A stretch of DNA of 64,000 nt from Symbiopectobacterium purcellii_A (GTDB lineage Bacteria > Pseudomonadota > Gammaproteobacteria > Enterobacterales > Enterobacteriaceae). The notes beneath the pieces were generated by a model that was not told where the DNA came from, searched no databases, and saw only the letters and a list, made by a program, of their open reading frames with translations. The first letter of the stretch is position 1, and each line of letters opens with the position of its first letter. Location of the stretch: assembly GCF_052050035.1 (NCBI RefSeq), contig NZ_CP189882.1:2170001-2234000 (forward strand), in the 5' to 3' direction. The position numbers and the translations under genes were made by a program. Positions 57,009 through 64,000 of this stretch are shown here, in pieces.

Positions 57009-58045
57009 AAACTAGTTGCTGAATAGAGACTTGCATTTTTTGTCAGGCTATTGAGAATAAAAAGAGGTTTAACTTAGAGAATAAAGGTTTGAAATGATCA
57101 ACAAAGAGCGGTTGTTACGAGATAATCGTTTATGTAAAGCAATCATTGGATTATCAGTCGAAGAATTGAAAAATTTAGCCGCTGAATTTTCAGCTTGTTA
57201 TTTGATTTATCGGCAAAAGAATCGAAAAGATCACGAGCGGCAGATGGGTGCAGGGCAGAAAGGATTTATCCCAACCCCATTAGATAAACTGCTTTTTATT
57301 TTATTGTATTTAAAATGTTATCCGACCTATGATTTGCAAGGACTTCTTTTTGGTTTAGATAGAACACGGGTATGTCGCTGGGTAAAAATATTATTGCCGG
57401 TTTTAGAGATGACCTTGGGGCGAGAATGTGTTTTGCCCGCTCGTCAAATTCGCTCTGCTGAGGAATTTTTTCGCGCCTTTCCTGGAGTTAAAGACGTCTT
57501 TATTGATGGGACAGAGCGACCTGTCCAAAAGCCTAAGAATCTGCGTCGGCGAAAAAAAATGTATTCGGGAAAGAAAAGACAGACCACTCGAAAAGGGCTT
57601 ATTATAACTGACGAAACAAGGCAAATTGGATTTATCCCCATGAGCAAAAATGGGCGCCGTCACGATAAACGCTTACTCGATAAAGTCGATATAATTCGCC
57701 ATATTCCTCCTGAGGTAACCATCTGGGCAGATACCGGTTTTCAAGGTATAGATAAACAGCATCCTAATACACAAATCCCAAAAAAAGGAACTCGAAAAAG
57801 ACCTTTATCGCCTGAACAAAAACAAGAAAATAAAATAATCTCGGGCATCCGTATTACAGTTGAACACGCCATCGCGGGTATCAAGCGCCTCGGTTGCATG
57901 ACCCAAATTTTACGGAATCGTAGACCCTTTATTGATGATACCTTCTTACTCCTTAGCGCCGGTCTTTGGAATTTCCATCTCAGAACAGCGTAAAATTTAC
58001 TTCAATCACCGAAACACCCTTATTTCACTATTAAGCAACACGCTT
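57009..58045 (+). mobile_element. 1037-bp DDE_Tnp_4 IS, copy 2, complete
   Basis: AAACTAGTTGCTGAATAG to CTATTAAGCAACACGCTT, with AAA duplicated (57006-57008, 58046-58048). Inserted in speC between QKFAAK and VFNADKT. Its ends are imperfect inverted repeats (GTTGCTGAATAG and GTTGCTTAATAG). Confidence 0.9.
57094..57993 (+). CDS. DDE_Tnp_4-type (IS5-superfamily) transposase
   Basis: 299 residues and intact: an N-terminal HTH_Tnp_4-like domain (PLDKLLFILLYLKCYPTYDL, FGLDRTRVCRWVKILLPVLE), the first Asp in DVFIDGTERPVQKPKNLRRR, the second in IWADTGFQGIDK, and the Glu in GIRITVEHAIAGIKRLG. Closest by layout to IS5-family ISL2/IS1031-type transposases; the subgroup is uncertain. Confidence 0.85.
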   Translation: MINKERLLRDNRLCKAIIGLSVEELKNLAAEFSACYLIYRQKNRKDHERQMGAGQKGFIPTPLDKLLFILLYLKCYPTYDLQGLLFGLDRTRVCRWVKILLPVLEMTLGRECVLPARQIRSAEEFFRAFPGVKDVFIDGTERPVQKPKNLRRRKKMYSGKKRQTTRKGLIITDETRQIGFIPMSKNGRRHDKRLLDKVDIIRHIPPEVTIWADTGFQGIDKQHPNTQIPKKGTRKRPLSPEQKQENKIISGIRITVEHAIAGIKRLGCMTQILRNRRPFIDDTFLLLSAGLWNFHLRTA

Positions 58046-58964
58046 AAAGTGTTTAATGCCGACAAGACCTACTTCGTACTCAACGGCACTTCGTCAGCCA
58101 ATAAGGTCGTGACCAACGCATTACTGACGCCGGGCGATCTGGTGCTGTTCGATCGTAATAATCATAAATCCAACCACCACGGCGCGCTGATTCAGGCGGG
58201 TGCGACGCCTATTTACCTAGAGACAGCACGAAATCCGTTTGGCTTTATTGGCGGGGTAGATGCGCACTGCTTTGATGAAGCTTATCTGCGTGGCTTGATT
58301 CGGGAAGAGGCTCCGCATCGCGCGGATGCGCCGCGTCCTTTCCGTATGGCGGTGATCCAGCTCGGTACTTACGATGGCACCATTTACAACGCGTGTCAGG
58401 TGGTGGATAGCATCGGCCACCTGTGTGATTACATCCTGTTTGACTCTGCCTGGGTGGGCTACGAGCAGTTTATTCCGATGATGGAGCAGTGCTCGCCACT
58501 GTTGCTGGAGCTGAATGAGAACGATCCGGGCATCTTTGTTACCCAATCGGTTCACAAGCAGCAGGCGGGCTTTTCGCAAACCTCGCAGATCCATAAAAAA
58601 GACACGCACATTAAAGGACAGAAGCGGTTTTGCAACCACAAGCGTTTTAATCACGCTTTTATGCTGCACGCTTCGACCAGCCCTTTTTATCCGCTGTTTG
58701 CCGCGCTCGATGTTAATGCAAAAATGCACGAAGGCAGCAGTGGCCGCCGTTTGTGGCTCGAATGCGTCAAGCAAGGTATCGATACCCGTAAGCAACTGTT
58801 GGCCCGCTGTTCGTTGATCAAACCTTTTGTTCCGGATCTGATCGACGGCGTACCTTGGCAGGATCACGCCACGGACGATATTGCGCAAGATGTGCGCTTC
58901 TTCAATTTTGAGCCGGGAGCAGCCTGGCATGCGTTTGAGGGATATGCACAAGGCCAGTATGTTA

Positions 58965-59056
58965 TAGCTAAGCGACATTATTTTGATAACAGCCAGCTAT
59001 GCTTCTTTGCCACATATCAGGGCATCGGCTGTAATCATTTTTAAGTCGGTTGGCTA
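58965..59056 (-). mobile_element. 92-bp IS630-type MITE, copy S8
   Basis: Reverse orientation, flanked by TA (58963-58964, 59057-59058), in speC between GQYV and IDPCK. It has several substitutions (TAGCTAAGCG end, ATCGGCTG in place of ATAGGATG), so it is the most diverged copy. Confidence 0.9.
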
Positions 59057-59812
59057 TATCGATCCGTGCAAACTGTTGCTGACGACGCCCGGTATTGATG
59101 CCAGCAGCGGTGAATACACTGATTTCGGTATTCCGGCCACCATTTTGGCCAACTACCTGCGTGAACATGGCATTATCCCAGAGAAAAGCGATCTTAACTC
59201 GATCCGGTTTCTGCTGACGCCAGCGGAAGATAGCGCCAAGCTGTCTCATCTGGTGGAAGCATTGGTACGATTTGAAACGTTGATTGCGCGCGATGCGCCG
59301 TTAAGCGAAGTGTTACCGAATCTCTATCACAAGTATGAACAGCGCTACACGTGCTATACGCTCCGTCAATTGTGTCAGGAAATGCATGATTTCTATGTCA
59401 GCCACAACGTGCAGTATTTGCAAAAAGCCATGTTCCGCAAAGCGACATTGCCGCGTGCCGTGATGTTGCCGCAGGCGGCAAACACTGCCTTTGTACGCGG
59501 GGATGTGGATCTCATCCCACTGGCTGAGGCTGAAGGGCGTGTCGCTGCAGAAGGGGCGCTGCCTTATCCGCCGGGCGTGCTGTGTGTGGTGCCGGGAGAA
59601 ATTTGGGGCGGGGAGGTGCTGCGTTACTTCTTGGCGTTAGAGGAAGGCATTAAACGTATGGCCCCATTCCCAGTCGAAATGCAACAAAGTGACCCACTGG
59701 CCAGACCCGGATAAAATCACCGTTCTGGCCCTACTGGAGATCCCGTTGCATGCAGGGAAAACATCTGACTCACAAAGAGCGGTTCTACATCGAAAAACGG
59801 CGTGGTGATGGG

Positions 59813-60001
59813 GGCTTTGTTGAATAATTTAAGATACTGATTTATATAAGCATTATAAAATTTCAACGACTAATTTTTCCTCTCGGAATGCTTTTTATTG
59901 TGCTAACTATTTGATTTGTCGTTCTAACAAAATACATTCTCTGTAAATGCATTCTAACTAAAGAAGATGTAAATCAAACGGTTAAATTATTCAACAAAGC
60001 C
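59813..60001. mobile_element. 189-bp IS903-type MITE, copy M8
   Basis: Orientation as M1. The duplication GGTGATGGG lies at 59804-59812 and 60002-60010. Confidence 0.95.
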
Positions 60002-60306
60002 GGTGATGGGGTTAACCAGGCCACCATCGCCCGGGAACTGGAGCTTCCTCGTTCTACCATCAGCAGGGAACTCAGACGCAATACCGACGCCGCTTTCAAC
60101 GGGGTCTATTCCTGCAGAAGGGCCGAAACGTTGGCCAGAGGGCGGCGGCAGAAAACACGGCCGGACAGCGTGATTAACCAGCTTGAACCGCACATTCAGG
60201 ACTTTATCATAACGGCGCTGTCTACCCACACCTCACCTGAGGTCATCAGTGGGAGCCTGGTCCTGGAATTTGGCCTGTCCGTCAGCAAGAACTCGCTCTA
60301 TCGCTA

Positions 60307-61186
60307 TAGCCAAGCGACTTAATTTTGATTACACCATATGGACTGAGAACAAACTCTCTGTATCGCAACCCATCTCTCTTTTTTTGCTTTTTGCTTGTGC
60401 CCATTTATGCTCAATTGGGTTAAGATCTGGCGAATATGTAGGCAAATACTCCACCATATACCCTGCATCGATGATGACTTGTTGAATATTATGTTTTTTG
60501 TGAAAAGTGGCATTGTCCATCATGATTACACTGTTTTTAGGGAGTACTGGGATAAGGACTTGTGTGACCCAGGCATAGAAAACATCGCTGTTAATATTGA
60601 TATCAAATAATCCGATAGCAAACAGCGTTGTGCCTAATAAAGCGCCGATAACATTTGTTCTTCCCCTAGCTCCCCAGTTCTTCAGGCCAAAACACCGTTG
60701 ACCTTTTGGGGAATAGCCGTGAGTCCGTGGGGCATCGTGTGAAAAACCACTTTCATCAATAAAAACAATAGGTTTACCTTCTTTTTCATACTGTTGTTTT
60801 TTTTGTTGAAATCCCTGCCGGGCGTTTTCGTCGGCTTTCGGATGACGTAGAGTTTTTTTTATAGGTCAATCCCAGCTTTTTAAGCGCTTGCCAAATGGCC
60901 TTCTGACAAACGCCAAAACGCTCTGCACGTTCTTTTTGGTAAGCATCTGGATATTGTTCAACATCTTTTATCAACTCGGATTTATCGATCTTTCGCTGAC
61001 GCGTGGTCGATGCTTTTGACTCTATTTGATTAATCCAACGCGATACAGAGGCAGGGCCAATCCGAAATTGCTTCTCTGTTTCTCGGATACTCAACCCTTC
61101 GTTTTTCCGTGTAGATATCACTTTACGTCTAAAATCAATTGAATAGCTCATTTAAATAATGTAATCAAAATTAAGTCGTTTAGCTA
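60307..61186 (-). mobile_element. IS630-family element, copy h
   Basis: 880 bp, flanked by TA (60305-60306, 61187-61188). Simple insertion in the IS30 transposase. Confidence 0.93.
60329..61151 (-). CDS. IS630 transposase, two frames (copy h)
   Basis: HTH frame 60786-61151 with one substitution (IRETEKQFRIG for IRETAKQFRIG). Catalytic frame ends at 60329. T8 tract and two 7-bp units conserved. Confidence 0.8.
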
Positions 61187-61843
61187 TATATCCAGCAGGA
61201 GCGCCGGGCCGGCGGTGAGCTGTATCAGCAGCTCCCTCATCGGGGTAAACGGTATAACTATCAGACCGATGAGAACAAACGCGGTCCTATTCCCAACCGT
61301 GTTGGCATTGAGCAGCGGCCGGCCGTTGCTGACCTCAAGCAGGAACCCGGGCATTTCGAGATTGACACCATCTTTGGCAAAGATCAGAAATCATTCCTGC
61401 TGACGGTGGTCGATAAAGCCGTCAAGCTGGTCATCATTCGCAAACTGCCCAACAAGCGAGCAGAGACAGTGGTAGCGGCCTTCAGGGACATCGTTGCCAA
61501 TACCTTCTGCGAGTTTAAAACCCTGACTGCTGACAACGGTTCTGAATTTTCCCAGCACGGGGAAATTACAAAAGTCACGGGGGCACCGGTCTACTTTGCC
61601 CGGCCATATCATTCCTGGGAACGCGGGTTGAATGAGCATACCAACGGGCTGATACGGCGTTTTTACCCGAAGGGAACGGACTTCAATTATGTCACCCATC
61701 GCAAGGTTGCAGCACTCGAACACCTGCTCAATACGCGAGGCCGAAAATCGCTGGGTTATCGTTCTCCAAATGAGGTATTTTTAACGCACTTACAGGCGGC
61801 ATAATGCCCTACCGTTTTGTTGCGTTTCGACTGGGAATGGGGC

Positions 61844-62131
61844 AGCGGCTTTGTGCAGCACATTCCTGAACCAGTACTGGGCGGCGCGACCATCGTGATG
61901 TTCGGCACCATTGCAGCCTCTGGCGTGCGCATTGTTTCACGCGAGCCGCTTAATCGCCGCGCTATCATGATCATTGCACTGTCGCTGGCTGTCGGCCTGG
62001 GCGTCTCACAGCAGCCGTTGATTCTGCAATTCGCGCCGGATTGGCTGAAAACCCTGCTTTCCTCCGGCATTGCCGCTGGGGGGATTACCGCGATTGTTCT
62101 GAATCTTGTCTTCCCGCACGAAGAAAAATAA
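61844..62131 (+). pseudogene. xanP: Xanthine permease XanP, C-terminal fragment
   Basis: The last 95 residues of a nucleobase:cation symporter-2 protein: VQHIPEPVLGGATIVMFGTI, GVRIVSREPLNRRAIMIIAL, and IAAGGITAIVLNLVFPHEEK. The 5' part was removed at IS30 copy B and is not in the window. The next gene is yicH, as in E. coli, which supports XanP over XanQ or UraA. Confidence 0.85.
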
Positions 62132-62170
62132 AACCAGGCAGAGGCAATAGCGTCATAACTTGGGTATGAT

Positions 62171-62205
62171 AAAACGGCCAGTGTGGAAACACTTGCCGTT
62201 TTTTA
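62171..62205 (+). terminator. Rho-independent terminator after xanP
   Basis: AAAACGGC-CAGTGT / ACACTT-GCCGTTTT stem with a GGAA loop and a T-run, 39 bp after xanP. Confidence 0.85.
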
Positions 62206-62293
62206 TTGTCTGTAACCACGGTTAAGTATTGAGACGCAGGAAGAATTGCGGCATAACACAAGTACTCACGATGACAAGGCATGGACTGATACG

Positions 62294-63988
62294 ATGAAAT
62301 TTCTCGGGAAACTACTGCTCACCTTGCTGTTGCTAGCCCTGTTGGCACTGGTCATCGTTTACGTTGTGTTGCAAACCCACTGGGCCGCCAGCCGCGTCAC
62401 TTCTTGGGTGAATGACAATACCGATTACCAGCTAACGCTCGGAAAAATAGAGCATAACTGGTTAGAAGCCGACCATATTGTGTTTAATGATGTCACTTTT
62501 GGTGTCAAAGGGCAGCCGTTGACCCTGGCGGCACGTAAAATGTCCTTTGGTGTAAGCGCACGGCAACTGACAGAACCGAGCCACTTTGCCAGTCTGGAAC
62601 TGGAAGGCGGTACCTTGAATCTGCTGCCTGGCAGCAACATTGCCGTTCCGTTCATGGCCGATGTGCTGCAATTGCGCACCATGGCGCTGCAATCACAAGA
62701 CGGTGATTGTTCGCTGAACGGGCAGCAAATTAACGGTGGCATTACCCCCTGGCAGCCGGAGCAGGGGCATCTGCTCGGTACGCAAGGTAATTTTCAACTC
62801 AGCGCGCGCTCGCTGCGCCTCAATGAGGTCCCCGCCAGTCAGGTACTGATTCAGGGGGAAATCAACAAAAACCAACTTACGTTAACCACCTTTGGCGCAG
62901 ACGTTGCGGGCGGTCAGTTAACCGGTAATGCGCGACGTGCAGAAGATGGTAGTTGGCAGGTGGATAGCCTGCGACTGAGCAACGTGCGTTTACAAACCAC
63001 GAAATCGCTGGAAGATTTCTGGCAACCAGTGGCTGAGCTGCCTTCGGTAGCCGTTTCCCGCTTTGATATGGTGGATGCCCGCATTGAAGGGCCCGGCTGG
63101 GCGTTTAGCGATCTCGACGTCACCCTGCAAAATATTACGTTCCGCCAGCACAATTGGGAAAGCGACGACGGCACGCTGTCGTTTAATGCCAGCGACATCG
63201 TCAACGGTAGCATGCACCTGATTGATCCTATTGTTAACCTTGCCGTTTCGCCGCAAGGGGTGGGCATCAAACAGTTTACCACCCGCTGGGAAGGCGGTTT
63301 GATGCGCACCGATGGCATGTGGACGCGCAATAACCACCGTCTGACCTTGAATGAAGTCGTGGTCGCAGGGATGGAGTATACCCTGCCCACGGATTGGCGT
63401 GAGCGCTGGCAGAAGACATTACCGGACTGGCTCAGCGATGTTGAGGTGAAGAAATTCCGCGCTAACCGTAACCTGCTCATCGATATCAACCCGGATTTCC
63501 CGTTCCAGCTCACCGCGCTGGATGGCTACGGCAATAATCTGTTGCTGGCGCGTCAGCACCAGTGGGGCGTTTGGCAGGGTACGCTGAATCTTAACGCCAG
63601 CGATGCCACCTTCAACAAACTCGATGTGCGCCGTCCTTCTCTCGCGCTAAACGCGAGCGATGCGCAAATAGCCATTACCGAACTGAGTGCGTTTACGCAA
63701 CGTGGTCTGCTTGAGGCGCAAGCCACGATTGAGCAGCAACCTGGCCGTGCGTTCACGCTGTCATTAAACGGACGTTCAGTGCCGATGGATACCCTGACGC
63801 ACTGGGGCTGGCAAGGGTCTGAAGCCCTGCCCAGCGCCGACAGCAATCTGCAACTGCGTTTAACGGGAAATCTGGCCGCCAACACGCCGCTGAAACCGAC
63901 GCTGAGCGGTCTGTTACAGGGGACCACCAGCGATGGCACCGTCGTAAGGCAGCAGATTCAACACGGTGAAGTAAGCACCGCGCACTAA
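62294..63988 (+). CDS. yicH: AsmA-family inner-membrane protein YicH
   Basis: 564 residues. A single N-terminal membrane anchor (LLLTLLLLALLALVIVYVVL, about residues 7-26) is followed by a long periplasmic beta-rich AsmA-type domain (start VTSWVNDNTDYQLTLGKIEH; later GNLAANTPLKPTLSGLLQGT). The AsmA superfamily is linked to phospholipid transport between the membranes; the role of YicH itself is not settled. I chose the ATG at 62294 over the longer frame from 62246 because it gives a proper anchor. The position after xanP matches E. coli. Confidence 0.92.
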   Translation: MKFLGKLLLTLLLLALLALVIVYVVLQTHWAASRVTSWVNDNTDYQLTLGKIEHNWLEADHIVFNDVTFGVKGQPLTLAARKMSFGVSARQLTEPSHFASLELEGGTLNLLPGSNIAVPFMADVLQLRTMALQSQDGDCSLNGQQINGGITPWQPEQGHLLGTQGNFQLSARSLRLNEVPASQVLIQGEINKNQLTLTTFGADVAGGQLTGNARRAEDGSWQVDSLRLSNVRLQTTKSLEDFWQPVAELPSVAVSRFDMVDARIEGPGWAFSDLDVTLQNITFRQHNWESDDGTLSFNASDIVNGSMHLIDPIVNLAVSPQGVGIKQFTTRWEGGLMRTDGMWTRNNHRLTLNEVVVAGMEYTLPTDWRERWQKTLPDWLSDVEVKKFRANRNLLIDINPDFPFQLTALDGYGNNLLLARQHQWGVWQGTLNLNASDATFNKLDVRRPSLALNASDAQIAITELSAFTQRGLLEAQATIEQQPGRAFTLSLNGRSVPMDTLTHWGWQGSEALPSADSNLQLRLTGNLAANTPLKPTLSGLLQGTTSDGTVVRQQIQHGEVSTAH

Positions 63989-64000
63989 TGGCCGTACCGC

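Larger units (their letters stand above)
56369..59660 (+). pseudogene. speC: Ornithine decarboxylase speC, 5' part, with three insertions
   Basis: PLP enzyme converting ornithine to putrescine. N-terminal wing MKQLKIAANATVAGRLHTQR, then NSTFACPGHQGGQFFRKHP, NHKSNHHGALIQAGATPIYL, the PLP lysine in TQSVHKQQAGFSQTSQIHKK, and the C-terminal AAEGALPYPPGVLCVVPGEI. It is interrupted by MITE S7 (56835), the 1037-bp IS (57009) and MITE S8 (58965), and cut by IS30 copy B at 59661. The last 30 residues are at 7103-7195. All junctions rejoin in frame when the insertions are removed. Confidence 0.95.
59750..61804 (+). pseudogene. IS30 transposase interrupted twice
   Basis: MQGKHLTHKERFYIEKRRGD start; MITE M8 with a 9-bp duplication cuts after the first 22 codons. 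The HTH region then continues to NSLYRY, where IS630 copy h lies, then IQQERRAGGELYQQLPHRGK and the catalytic TADNGSEFSQHGEI follow uninterrupted to 61804. Confidence 0.88.
59661..61843 (+). mobile_element. IS30-family element, copy B, with MITE and IS630 inside
   Basis: Same terminal repeats as copy A. It is interrupted by MITE M8 (59813-60001) and IS630 copy h (60307-61186). The left flank is speC ending in ATG; the right flank is xanP. Differs from copy A by a few substitutions. Confidence 0.9.

Noticed and set aside
1..64000. CRISPR array
   Set aside because: The repeats in the window are dispersed MITE and IS copies with target duplications, not regularly spaced short repeats, and no cas genes are present.

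Overview
The window is chromosomal DNA of an Enterobacterales bacterium. Housekeeping genes match E. coli families closely in length and local order: accB-accC-yhdT-panF-prmA, mltC-yggX-mutY/trmB-yggL-yggN, glpG-glpR, malP-malQ, nfuA-gntX/bioH, acrD, speC beside tRNA-Phe, and xanP-yicH. A broken ACC deaminase locus (acdR/acdS) and a type III secretion chaperone with large AT-rich effector-like genes suggest a plant-associated or host-restricted lineage (Erwiniaceae, Pectobacteriaceae or Sodalis-like). I cannot name the species from sequence alone.

The dominant feature is mobile DNA. There are eight copies of one IS630-type element (880 bp, TA target duplication) and eight copies of a 92-bp IS630-type MITE (TA duplication). 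There are also eight copies of a 189-bp MITE with IS903-like ends, each with a perfect 9-bp target duplication. Further elements are two IS30 copies plus a remnant, two IS903-like copies plus a fragment, two IS427-type IS5 copies, two copies plus fragments of a 1037-bp DDE_Tnp_4-type IS, an IS256 element plus fragments, an IS21 element and two kinds of IS3 element. They are nested inside one another and have broken speC, malP, gntX, xanP, a nupC/nupX-type transporter, a chemoreceptor, a ribokinase-like gene and a tRNA-linked integrase.

Layout. 1-4.6 kb: intact fatty-acid, pantothenate and ribosome-modification genes. 4.6-7.1 kb: repeat and IS cluster. 7.1-13.6 kb: speC 3' end, ansP, mltC, yggX, mutY, trmB, yggL, yggN. 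13.6-25 kb: type III chaperone and effector locus shredded by IS elements. 25-29.5 kb: phosphopantetheinyl transferase, broken nucleoside transporter, acdR/acdS. 29.5-35 kb: IS cluster with gene fragments. 35-49 kb: glpGR, malPQ, nfuA, gntX, bioH, acrD. 49-55.5 kb: nested IS21 complex and a decayed integrase at tRNA-Phe. 56-62 kb: the 5' part of speC with four insertions, then xanP 3' end. 62.2-64 kb: yicH.

The two parts of speC sit 52 kb apart, each flanked by an IS30 copy, in an order that only a recombination between IS30 copies, or a misassembly, can explain. Several IS630 copies have flanks from two different loci, which also points to IS-mediated reshuffling. Several host genes carry ordinary decay mutations as well (nonsense codons, homopolymer or dinucleotide slippage), as in a lineage undergoing genome reduction.
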